A stretch of DNA of 43,667 bases from a virus. Of the stretch, positions 5,689 through 11,993 are shown one piece after another. Location: the IMG/VR virus record IMGVR_UViG_3300017963_000391, positions 1-43,667 of that record, one strand, 5' to 3'. Within the stretch, counting starts at the first letter, position 1, and each line of letters opens with the position of its first letter. Position numbers and translations under genes: made by a program. The notes under the pieces were generated by a model. The model was not told the DNA's origin. It did no database searches and worked only from the letters and a program-made list of their open reading frames with translations.

Positions 5689-6567
5689 GACCAGATTGAA
5701 AAAGATATTCTAAAGTGGTATAACAATAATACATATAGTAGACTTGGTAATGATCTCAGTGTAACCGAGCTACTTCGTTCCCCAAGAATCAATCACCTAA
5801 CGAATCGTTATCGCAAGCGCGTAAATAAAGATAGCATGGATCAAATTATTGCCGCGCTTAAAGGTAACGGTGTTCACGATCAACTACAGAAATACCTTAG
5901 ACAAGAGAACCTTGTGTCTGGTAAGTGGATGATAGAAAGGAGGTTGTGTACTGTAATTGAAGGGCTTCGTGTTTCTGGTAGATTTGATGCTATGTACAAT
6001 ATGGAAGACCTGTACGATATTAAAACTACTAAGGTCTATAAGATTTTAAAAGGAGACTATAGCGAGTGGGAAGCGCAGCTAAACGCCTACGATTGGATGC
6101 TCTACAAAGATGGTATCGAGATCAAGAATTTAAAAATTTATGCTTCGATATCGGATTGGAACAGGGGAGATACATGGCAGTCGGGGTATCCAAAAAGTCA
6201 ACTCTTCACTATTACCATTCCAAGATGGGATAGGACTAAACAGGAGGCATGGATAACGGATAAAGTACGATTGTGGAAATCTACCCAGCACCTTCCGGAT
6301 GACAAGCTTCCTCTTTGTACTAAGGAAGAGCGATGGGCAAACGCTACCATCTATAAGCTATTTCGTACACCGTCATTAAAGAAAGCTAATAAGACCTTTC
6401 CTATTAAATCTAGGGCCGAGGCTTACATGAACGCGTGTAAGAAAAAGGAACCAGCTAAATGGAAAGACGCCCTCATTCGTGAAGAAACTGCAAACGAATG
6501 GCGTCGATGTGGATGGTGTGACGCTGCGGATTACTGCAATCAATTTCAACAGAAACTGGAACCGTAA
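5686..6567 (+). CDS. Cas4/RecB-like PD-(D/E)XK exonuclease, apparent ATC start
   Basis: A DNA exonuclease of the RecB/Cas4-like PD-(D/E)XK superfamily, likely acting in recombination or replication. Numbering from the ATC at 5686: LSVTELLRSPRINHL (about 25-39) matches the usual N-terminal segment, GNGVH gives His64, GRFD gives D101, and DIK gives D111 and K113. Cys211 (LPLCTKEERW) and the C-terminal Cys275, Cys278 and Cys284 form the four-cysteine pattern that holds an iron-sulfur cluster in Cas4 and AddB. The first ATG (5836) would delete the conserved N-terminal segment, so I extend to 5686, where the Shine-Dalgarno is ideally placed although the codon is ATC (ATT at 5695 is an alternative). 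No CRISPR array or cas1/cas2 is nearby. Confidence 0.85.
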   Translation: MDQIEKDILKWYNNNTYSRLGNDLSVTELLRSPRINHLTNRYRKRVNKDSMDQIIAALKGNGVHDQLQKYLRQENLVSGKWMIERRLCTVIEGLRVSGRFDAMYNMEDLYDIKTTKVYKILKGDYSEWEAQLNAYDWMLYKDGIEIKNLKIYASISDWNRGDTWQSGYPKSQLFTITIPRWDRTKQEAWITDKVRLWKSTQHLPDDKLPLCTKEERWANATIYKLFRTPSLKKANKTFPIKSRAEAYMNACKKKEPAKWKDALIREETANEWRRCGWCDAADYCNQFQQKLEP

Positions 6568-6568
6568 T

Positions 6569-7120
6569 ATGAATGTATTAGTTGCTTGCGAATATAGCGG
6601 AAGGGTCCGAGAAGCTTTTAGAAAGAAAGGACACAGAGCGTGGAGTTGTGACTTACTTCCTACTGAGCAAGGGATACATCACTTTCAAGCGGACGTTTTC
6701 TCAATACTGAATAAATTTAGTTGGGATCTTATGATAGCCCATCCACCATGTACAGCACTCTGTGTTAGTGGCAATAGATGGTACGCTAATACACAAGACA
6801 GAATAGATGCAATCCATTTTGTAGAGCGTCTGTGGAATTGTGGTATACCTAAAGTCTGTATTGAGAACCCTGTTGGTGTTCTATCAACTCAATCAATGCT
6901 TGGCAAAGCAACGCAGTATATTCAACCTTGGCAATTTGGACATGGTGAAACTAAAAAGACGGGGCTATGGCTTGATGGCCTAGCCCCTCTACAACCTACA
7001 AACATAGTCAATGGTCGCGATAACCGGATCCACCGCATGGCTCCTTCGAAAGATAGAGGTAAGTTACGGTCACTAACTTACCAAGGTATCGCAGACGCAA
7101 TGGCAGATCAGTGGGGGTAA
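6569..7120 (+). CDS. Small cytosine-C5 methyltransferase-like protein
   Basis: 183 residues with the catalytic-half motifs of cytosine-C5 DNA methyltransferases. The SAM-binding motif I-like segment is ACEYSGRVREAF (6-17), an acidic motif II-like CDLLP follows (27-31), the motif IV-like loop is HPPCT with Cys61, and IENP (98-101) stands for the ENV motif VI. It is far shorter than a typical Dcm and lacks an obvious target-recognition domain. Either it works with a partner, modifies a nucleotide or small target, or has lost specificity. I use ATG 6569, one base after the nuclease stop; an upstream in-frame ATG would run inside the nuclease gene. Confidence 0.8.
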   Translation: MNVLVACEYSGRVREAFRKKGHRAWSCDLLPTEQGIHHFQADVFSILNKFSWDLMIAHPPCTALCVSGNRWYANTQDRIDAIHFVERLWNCGIPKVCIENPVGVLSTQSMLGKATQYIQPWQFGHGETKKTGLWLDGLAPLQPTNIVNGRDNRIHRMAPSKDRGKLRSLTYQGIADAMADQWG

Positions 7121-7121
7121 A

Positions 7122-7436
7122 ATGCACTACACTATAGAAGTTAACTATCAAACTGGAAATAGTTTCGGTACGGAGGAATGTACCGAGATACTAGATAGGG
7201 TTTGGCACAACTTAGAAATGTGTGAAAAGAGTCTAGAGCGTATTAATAATCATTACAAATACTATGAAAAACATTCTGATATGTGGTCTAACCCCAAGGG
7301 TAAGAAACCCGAGGGGGTTGTGTGGGATGATAAGTATCGAATGATTATGTTAGAGTTACTCGATGATGACGGCAAACCTTTTCTTTATCATCCAGATTGG
7401 TGTGGTTACTTGAAAGTCTGTATTATGCTGAGGTAA
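7122..7436 (+). CDS. Conserved-type phage hypothetical protein, 104 aa
   Basis: ATG start with GGGGGT overlapping the end of the previous gene. The pattern, starting MHYTIEVNYQTGNSFG followed by a helix with Trp, Leu and an HYKYYEKH segment, resembles a small protein found in many marine phages, recalled from memory and without known function. The C-terminal part (WDDKYRMIMLELLDDDGKP to the end) looks like beta strands with a conserved-looking Trp-Cys-Gly-Tyr patch. There is no signal peptide or enzyme motif. Confidence 0.78.
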   Translation: MHYTIEVNYQTGNSFGTEECTEILDRVWHNLEMCEKSLERINNHYKYYEKHSDMWSNPKGKKPEGVVWDDKYRMIMLELLDDDGKPFLYHPDWCGYLKVCIMLR

Positions 7437-7461
7437 AAGCTCTAGGAAAGAGGTATGAATA

Positions 7462-8070
7462 TTGAAAACTTGTAAAAAGTGTGGTAAGAAGTACAACCCA
7501 AAGCATCCTAAGCAGGAGGACTGCTCGGAGGCTTGTCTAGCATTTCGCTTCGATGAGAGGACTAAGAAGACGCGTAAGCTAGCTCGTATCTTTGCCCAAA
7601 CTATGGGATATAGAAGCATGGGTGAAGTGCGCTACGCTGCGAATCTTCAAAAGGCTCGCCTTAACTTCAGCTACGAGACAGACCATTGTAAGTATCAGTA
7701 TGATCCACAAAAGTACATCGTAGATTTTACTATACCGATAAGTGCACATGAAAAAATCTTCATAGAGTACAAAGGTAAACTCGATAGCCCAACTCGTAAG
7801 AAGATGCGAGCAATTAAGAAGTCTAACCCGGATATGGACCTTCGCATTGTATTTGAGAAACCTAATAATAAACTTTATCGTGGTGCTAAAATGCGGTATT
7901 GGGAGTGGGCTGAACGGTGGGGTTTTAAATGGTACGATGTTAGGGACATTGATAAACTAAAAAGAGACGTAAGGGAGGAGAGCCAACGTGCGAGGAAGCT
8001 TAGCAAAGCGTTTGCGAAAGCACGCAGGGCACACGCAAAAGCAGTGGAAGATGCAGCCTCTAAGGGATAG
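7462..8070 (+). CDS. T7-like endonuclease I (Holliday junction resolvase) with N-terminal zinc finger
   Basis: A branched-DNA endonuclease that would resolve recombination junctions and debranch DNA before packaging. The core (about residues 50-155) matches T7 gp3: catalytic E55 in RSMGEVRY, D88 in IVDF, and E102 and K104 in IEYKGK, followed by the RKKM...NPDMDLRIVFEKPNNK segment and the WAERWGFKW end. A four-cysteine finger (C4, C7, C21, C25) precedes the nuclease and is not part of T7 gp3; it may aid DNA binding. A basic, Ala-rich helical tail follows. The TTG at 7462 has AAAGAGGT seven bases upstream; a nearby out-of-frame ATG at 7455 gives only a six-codon peptide. Confidence 0.93.
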   Translation: MKTCKKCGKKYNPKHPKQEDCSEACLAFRFDERTKKTRKLARIFAQTMGYRSMGEVRYAANLQKARLNFSYETDHCKYQYDPQKYIVDFTIPISAHEKIFIEYKGKLDSPTRKKMRAIKKSNPDMDLRIVFEKPNNKLYRGAKMRYWEWAERWGFKWYDVRDIDKLKRDVREESQRARKLSKAFAKARRAHAKAVEDAASKG

Positions 8071-8215
8071 GTATAATGTCCAAACCCATGAGTGCTATAG
8101 ATGGATTGTTGTAGATAACAAATCCAAGAAGCAGTTCTATACACGCCAACAGGTATGGGTAAGAGGTTCTCGTGAATTATATCTAACTTACAAGAAAGGA
8201 TATAAACAACGATGA
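7988..8215 (+). CDS. Small basic hypothetical protein, 75 aa
   Basis: The GTG at 7988 has GGGAGGAG seven bases upstream. It overlaps the endonuclease gene by 83 bases in another frame and its end overlaps the next gene by four (ATGA), filling the space between them. The protein is strongly basic (pI clearly high), with a helical N-terminus (AKRLRKHAGHTQKQWK) and a C-terminal half that looks like beta strands with aromatic residues. No known domain is recognised. Tight coupling on both sides argues that it is real. Confidence 0.62.
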   Translation: MRGSLAKRLRKHAGHTQKQWKMQPLRDRYNVQTHECYRWIVVDNKSKKQFYTRQQVWVRGSRELYLTYKKGYKQR

Positions 8216-8568
8216 AAACTAAGGTCTATTTAGCAAGTCCATATGACCATGAAGATGAGGCCGTTAGGAAGGAGCGTTTCGAGATAGCCAGTAAGGCAGC
8301 CGCTATCATGATGAAGCATGGGTATATTGTGCACAGTCCAATCGCCCACAACCATCCTATTAATAAATTTATATCTCCTCCTCGTGGATATGAGTTCTGG
8401 TTAGAGCAAGACTTCGCGTGGTTGGATGCGTGTGACGAGGTGTGGGTGCTGTCTCTAAACGGATGGAAAGACTCGTACGGAATTAAAGAAGAGGTCTATC
8501 GCGCCTTACTGAAACGTATCCCCGTACGTATTGTACCTATGGCTGAACTCCAAAGTTGGGAGAGATAA
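8212..8568 (+). CDS. DUF1937 / nucleoside 2-deoxyribosyltransferase-like protein
   Basis: 118 residues in the DUF1937 family, related to nucleoside 2-deoxyribosyltransferases and Toprim-like folds. Features are the N-terminal strand KVYLASPYDHED (3-14), a helix with Arg/Phe/Ala, GYIVHSPIAHNHP (36-48), the FWLEQDFAWLDACDEVWVL block (62-80) with D and the paired CDE, and the GWKDSYGIKEE segment near the end. The first and last of these hold the nucleotide-binding and acidic residues in relatives. Function is likely in nucleotide salvage or modified-base metabolism, which fits the nearby ribonucleotide reductase. It starts at ATG 8212 overlapping the previous stop. Confidence 0.85.
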   Translation: MKTKVYLASPYDHEDEAVRKERFEIASKAAAIMMKHGYIVHSPIAHNHPINKFISPPRGYEFWLEQDFAWLDACDEVWVLSLNGWKDSYGIKEEVYRALLKRIPVRIVPMAELQSWER

Positions 8569-8570
8569 CA

Positions 8571-9194
8571 TTGATTAGACACTGTAAAGATATTGGGATG
8601 TTCGCCCTCGATAGGGGGCGTTCAACCTGTAAATTTTCGACTGAGTTCTGTTCCGAGAGGTGTTACAATAATAAATTCTATACCATGAATATCGGATTAG
8701 ATAAGCGAGATCACAAGAACGACGCTTATTGGGATGCCCTCACTTCTGAGCAATTTAAAAAGGAATTATATCGGAAACGGCTATCTACCAAAAGGTTCAG
8801 GTTCTGCACGAGAGGGGAACCGTTTAGTGTAAGTTCCGATGTGTTTCTTATCGCTGAGATTGCTAAGGCTTGCCCGCAGACAGACTTCTGGGCACCAACA
8901 AGAGCGTGGAGAAACAAAGCCCTCCGTAGTATCATTGAGTTCACCCTTTTCCGTATGCACAATGTATACATAACTGCATCTGTGGATCCTAGCAATACCC
9001 AAGAAGAAATAGATATGCTAGTAGATAGGGGGTGGTCAACTCACTTCTTTGGTAACGACGAACAATATCCGTTTGTTGTTCCTTCCAAAATTATTAAGTG
9101 TCCGTCTAAATGGCATCACAGCATTACGTGTGTGGATTGTAATGTTGCTTGCTTTAATAAACAACAAACCCATTCATGGTTAAAGGAGCACTAA
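8571..9194 (+). CDS. Gp88-like cysteine-rich phage protein, 207 aa
   Basis: The TTG at 8571 is preceded by GGGAGAG at six bases. An N-terminal cysteine cluster, TCKFSTEFCSERCY (about 19-32), and a second near the C-terminus (ITCVDCNVACF) suggest metal or cluster binding. The middle has an RFRFCTRGEPFS segment, a PQTDFWAPTRAWR segment and a NVYITASVDPS segment. This order resembles Gp88-type phage proteins, which look radical-SAM-like but have no established activity. That assignment is by motif resemblance only. It ends directly at the ribonucleotide reductase start, with the latter's AAAGGAG inside its last codons. Confidence 0.72.
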   Translation: MIRHCKDIGMFALDRGRSTCKFSTEFCSERCYNNKFYTMNIGLDKRDHKNDAYWDALTSEQFKKELYRKRLSTKRFRFCTRGEPFSVSSDVFLIAEIAKACPQTDFWAPTRAWRNKALRSIIEFTLFRMHNVYITASVDPSNTQEEIDMLVDRGWSTHFFGNDEQYPFVVPSKIIKCPSKWHHSITCVDCNVACFNKQQTHSWLKEH

Positions 9195-10877
9195 TTGAAA
9201 TTATCCGATAAAGCACAGGAGATCGCTACTAAGCGATACTACTATGACGATGAATCCCAATGGAGCCAACTCGCCAAAAGGGTTGGCTTCGGTGTAGGAG
9301 ATGCAGAATATGGAGAAGCTTTTGCATCCGCTATTAACGATCTCCTTTTTATCCCCGGAGGTCGCATCCTTCGTAACGTTGGTCGTTCTCGAGGAAGTCT
9401 TTTTAATTGCTACTGTTTACCGATAGGAGATAGTCGTGAAGAGATTGGAGAACTTTTTAAAAATGCCCTCATATTATGGGGAGAGGGAGGAGGAATCGGT
9501 ATTAACTTTTCTACCCTTCGACCGATTGGCTGGCCCATTAAGGGAGCTGGAGGAGAATCTTCTGGATTGGTATCATTTATGCGCGCCGTTGACGGAATTG
9601 CATCCACCATCGAGAGTGGCGGACAACGTCGTGCTGCAAGTCTTGGGTTGTGCGAAGTATCACACCCTGAAATTGAGGGGTTCATTGACGCTAAATCAAC
9701 AGATGGTGCTATTTCGTACTTCAACATTTCGGTTGGAATTAATAGACAATTTCTGGATGCGGTTCGCGCACAAGCGGATTGGCCCCTACATTTCAACCAG
9801 TTGGAGTCGAGGCGAATTGCGAGTGGAGATCTATGGCAGCGAATTATCAACGGGATGCATAAGAATGGAGACCCAGGTCTTTTAAACATGACTAATTTAC
9901 GGAGCAATAACTCTTGGTACTTTGCTCCAATCGTTGGTACTAACCCTTGTGGAGAAGCATGCTTGGAGGAGTATGGTGTCTGTGATCTTGGCAGTTTGGT
10001 GCTCAGTAATTTCGTTAGTTCTAGTCGTTTCCAATGGAGTAAAATGGAAGGGGTCATTCGTTTGGCGGTACGCTTTCTTGATAGCTGTATTGACCTCAAT
10101 AAGTATACTCTCGCTCCTATAAAACAGAACGCCCTTCGAGGACGAAGGATCGGGCTTGGGTTTATGGGTGTATCTGATATGCTATTCGCTATGAAGATGC
10201 GGTATGGATCCAGACAAGCCTTGGATTTTATGGAGCGTATTACTAAATTTACAAGGAACATTTGTTATGATGAATCTATTAAGTTGGCTACAGAAAAGGG
10301 GTCTTTCCCCGCGTTCGACTCTACGAACTACTGTAAATCGTCTTTCATACGTAGTCTTCCCCCATCCATGCGCCAATCCATTCGTAAGCATGGTGTACGT
10401 AATGTTACTACAATGGCTATGGCTCCTACCGGGACTATTAGCCTTATTGCAGAGGTTACTAGCGGGATAGAACCTCTTATGTACAAGGGTTATATCCGGA
10501 AGGATAGGGTGTCCGAACGTATTTATATCCATCCGCTCTACGAGGAAGCTAAGGACGAAGACTGGTATGTTGACTCTACAGATCTCTCACCAGAAGATCA
10601 CATTAACATGCAGATAGCCGTTCAGAAGTACACAGACGGCGCTGTTAGCAAGACTATCGTAGTACCTAACGACTATGACGTAAATGATTTAAGCGACGTT
10701 CTACTAGAATCTATGGATGATTTAAAGGGGGTTACAGTGTACAGGGAGGGATCACGTGACGGACAAATCATTACACCGCTTACAGACGCAGCCATTACAA
10801 GTACGTTGGTTGAAAACGCGTCAAGGGAAAGCGATGAAGGAGATGTGGCTTGCGCAACAGGGGCGTGTTCAATCTAG
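9195..10877 (+). CDS. nrdJ: Class II (adenosylcobalamin-dependent) ribonucleotide reductase
   Basis: Reduces ribonucleotides to deoxyribonucleotides for phage DNA synthesis, using a radical generated from adenosylcobalamin. The core motifs are NCYCLP with Cys72, the GEGGGIGINFS loop (96-106), NPCGE (250-254) with the radical Cys252, GVCDLGS with Cys263, and APTGTIS...VTSGIEP. The latter sequence is typical of class II rather than class I. The C-terminus CATGAC (553-558) is a likely redox-active cysteine pair that regenerates the active site. No nrdB or activating protein is seen, consistent with class II. At 560 residues it is compact. TTG start after AAAGGAG. Phage class II enzymes are frequent in marine podoviruses; the host must supply B12. 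Confidence 0.93.
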   Translation: MKLSDKAQEIATKRYYYDDESQWSQLAKRVGFGVGDAEYGEAFASAINDLLFIPGGRILRNVGRSRGSLFNCYCLPIGDSREEIGELFKNALILWGEGGGIGINFSTLRPIGWPIKGAGGESSGLVSFMRAVDGIASTIESGGQRRAASLGLCEVSHPEIEGFIDAKSTDGAISYFNISVGINRQFLDAVRAQADWPLHFNQLESRRIASGDLWQRIINGMHKNGDPGLLNMTNLRSNNSWYFAPIVGTNPCGEACLEEYGVCDLGSLVLSNFVSSSRFQWSKMEGVIRLAVRFLDSCIDLNKYTLAPIKQNALRGRRIGLGFMGVSDMLFAMKMRYGSRQALDFMERITKFTRNICYDESIKLATEKGSFPAFDSTNYCKSSFIRSLPPSMRQSIRKHGVRNVTTMAMAPTGTISLIAEVTSGIEPLMYKGYIRKDRVSERIYIHPLYEEAKDEDWYVDSTDLSPEDHINMQIAVQKYTDGAVSKTIVVPNDYDVNDLSDVLLESMDDLKGVTVYREGSRDGQIITPLTDAAITSTLVENASRESDEGDVACATGACSI

Positions 10878-10968
10878 GGAAGTTGTAATTAAGCATATGT
10901 ATGTGGATATGATTGTAGACTATTACTTAGGATGGGAGGTAATGGATGATGCCGAAGATGATGATTAA
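10756..10968 (+). CDS. Small hypothetical protein overlapping nrdJ, 70 aa
   Basis: The GTG at 10756 has GGAGGG about six bases upstream, inside the end of the reductase gene, and overlaps it by 122 bases in another frame. Its last 90 bases lie outside any other gene, which makes it likely to be real. The product has a basic N-terminal half, a hydrophobic stretch (VDMIVDYYLGW) and an acidic end (DDAEDDD). No known family is recognised. It overlaps the next gene start as well. Confidence 0.55.
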   Translation: MTDKSLHRLQTQPLQVRWLKTRQGKAMKEMWLAQQGRVQSREVVIKHMYVDMIVDYYLGWEVMDDAEDDD

Positions 10969-11293
10969 GAAGAAAGATGGGAAAGAACGCATGCGCGAAT
11001 TGATAAAAGCTGAATGCGCGAACATATCTAATATGCTGTTAGATAAAAATGAGTCGTATGGTAACTCTGTGTGCACTCCTTGTAATATCTTTTCCCCGCT
11101 ATCGCCCGAGGATCAGTTGAATGTACGCATAGACGATAAACTAAATCGTATTATGAACGGACGTGAATACGGGCAAGAGGATACAGAACTAGATCTTATC
11201 GGGTATCTTATCTTAAAACGATGTGTTACAGCTTATCTAGAAAGAGGTGATGATTACAGCGATGATGAACTTTTTGAAACGATTATTAAATAA
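10946..11293 (+). CDS. DUF1599-like (nucleotide-modification-associated) protein
   Basis: 115 residues. The segment MLLDKNESYGNS, the LSPEDQLNVRIDDKLNRIMNG block and TELDLIGYLILK follow the pattern of DUF1599/Nmad1-type proteins, which occur next to modified-base synthesis genes in phages. The Asp/Lys-Ile-x-Arg core is typical. It is all-helical, with no membrane segment. Two adjacent Met codons (10946 and 10949) follow GGGAGGT; either may be used. It lies downstream of the reductase, so a role in nucleotide metabolism is plausible but unproven. Confidence 0.75.
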   Translation: MMPKMMIKKKDGKERMRELIKAECANISNMLLDKNESYGNSVCTPCNIFSPLSPEDQLNVRIDDKLNRIMNGREYGQEDTELDLIGYLILKRCVTAYLERGDDYSDDELFETIIK

Positions 11294-11495
11294 GAGTAAG
11301 AAGCACCAAGAACAAAGTGCGATGTTCATCAAAATCCAGAACACGTGCAACCACTCTCGTAAGCTACAACACAGAACGGAATGTGACCTTAACGGAAAGG
11401 ATTGTTGTGAAAAGAACTGCATAGCCTTTTATATTCTAAAGTTTAATTGGCCTACACCACCTATCGACCACGAACGAATTAGAAAGGGGAGGTAA
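11262..11495 (+). CDS. Small cysteine-rich hypothetical protein, 77 aa
   Basis: The ATG at 11262 follows AAAGAGGTGAT; upstream in-frame GTG 11247 and ATG 11250 lie inside that Shine-Dalgarno and are less likely. The N-terminal third is basic and helical. Five cysteines (in NTCN, TECD, DCCEKNC) could bind zinc or a cluster. It overlaps the end of the previous gene and is the last plus-strand gene before the convergent terminator. No family is recognised. Confidence 0.62.
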   Translation: MMNFLKRLLNKSKKHQEQSAMFIKIQNTCNHSRKLQHRTECDLNGKDCCEKNCIAFYILKFNWPTPPIDHERIRKGR

Positions 11496-11502
11496 GTTAA
11501 AG

Positions 11503-11522
11503 AGCGCCCCGAAAGGGGCGCT
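11503..11522. terminator. Bidirectional Rho-independent terminator between convergent arms
   Basis: The perfect eight-pair stem AGCGCCCC/GGGGCGCT closes a GAAA tetraloop. T-rich sequence follows on the plus strand (ACTTTTTA), and AAAG precedes it, giving a U-rich tail (CTTTAACTTA) in the minus-strand direction. It lies exactly between the last early gene (ends 11495) and the last late gene (ends 11532). Confidence 0.92.
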
Positions 11523-11531
11523 ACTTTTTAA

Positions 11532-11663
11532 CTATTTCCTATAGAGACCGGTTCCCATCTTCATACCCTTCTTAGGTTTCAGCCAATCTCCTGCATCTTT
11601 CATATCCTTTTCCCGCTTCTTTTTACCTTTCTTAGTGTATCCACCAGCTTTACCGTATGGCAT
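11532..11663 (-). CDS. Very small basic protein, 43 aa
   Basis: The ATG at 11663 follows a perfect AGGAGGT on the minus strand. The product, starting MPYGKAGGYTKKGKKKREK, is extremely Lys- and Gly-rich, with no hydrophobic segment. Similar tiny basic proteins starting MPYGK occur in many podoviruses (recalled), where they may be virion or DNA-associated. It overlaps the preceding membrane-protein gene by 14 bases and is the last gene of the late operon. A longer in-frame start would run into the upstream gene and has no better ribosome-binding site. Confidence 0.7.
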   Translation of the reverse strand: MPYGKAGGYTKKGKKKREKDMKDAGDWLKPKKGMKMGTGLYRK

Positions 11664-11991
11664 TATGGTCACCTCCTGTAGAGTTATCAATACTGTAGAA
11701 GTGCACCCTATCTTCTTTATGGGCGTGCACGGCGTCGTGTACAGATGTAGTGTATGCAAAACTAGCTAGAATTACACCTAGAACTATTGACATTATTCCC
11801 ATAAATATTTTCCAAGGTACTCTCTTATTAACTTCTTCCATCATTACTTTGGTGTGTGTCTCACAAGGGAGCGCCTCCACCTTTTTATCCGTGTGTCGTA
11901 CTCTCTCACAAAGCATAGTGAGTTTAACATCTATCTTTCCTAACAGTTGCTTAGTCTCTACGATGTGAGCTTCTATTTGTTCAGGGGTCAT
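11650..11991 (-). CDS. Coiled-coil protein with one transmembrane segment, 113 aa
   Basis: Residues 1-60 are helical with heptad-like spacing (EQIEAHIVETKQLLGKIDVK) and two cysteines. Residues about 63-84 form a single membrane-spanning helix (IFMGIMSIVLGVILASFAY). The tail (about 30 residues) is polar with several His. This layout resembles XhlA-type hemolysin/holin-accessory proteins, so a lysis role is possible; it could also be a virion or membrane-anchoring protein. The start is two bases after the giant gene's stop, so translation is probably coupled. Not assigned further. Confidence 0.78.
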   Translation of the reverse strand: MTPEQIEAHIVETKQLLGKIDVKLTMLCERVRHTDKKVEALPCETHTKVMMEEVNKRVPWKIFMGIMSIVLGVILASFAYTTSVHDAVHAHKEDRVHFYSIDNSTGGDHNAIR

Positions 11992-11993
11992 AG

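Noticed and set aside
5686-6567. Cas4 of a CRISPR system
   Set aside because: No repeat-spacer array and no cas1/cas2 nearby; Cas4-like exonucleases are ordinary phage recombination genes.
9410-10261. A 283-codon minus-strand frame opposite nrdJ
   Set aside because: It mirrors the reductase gene and has no protein-like features; the plus strand is strongly coding here.
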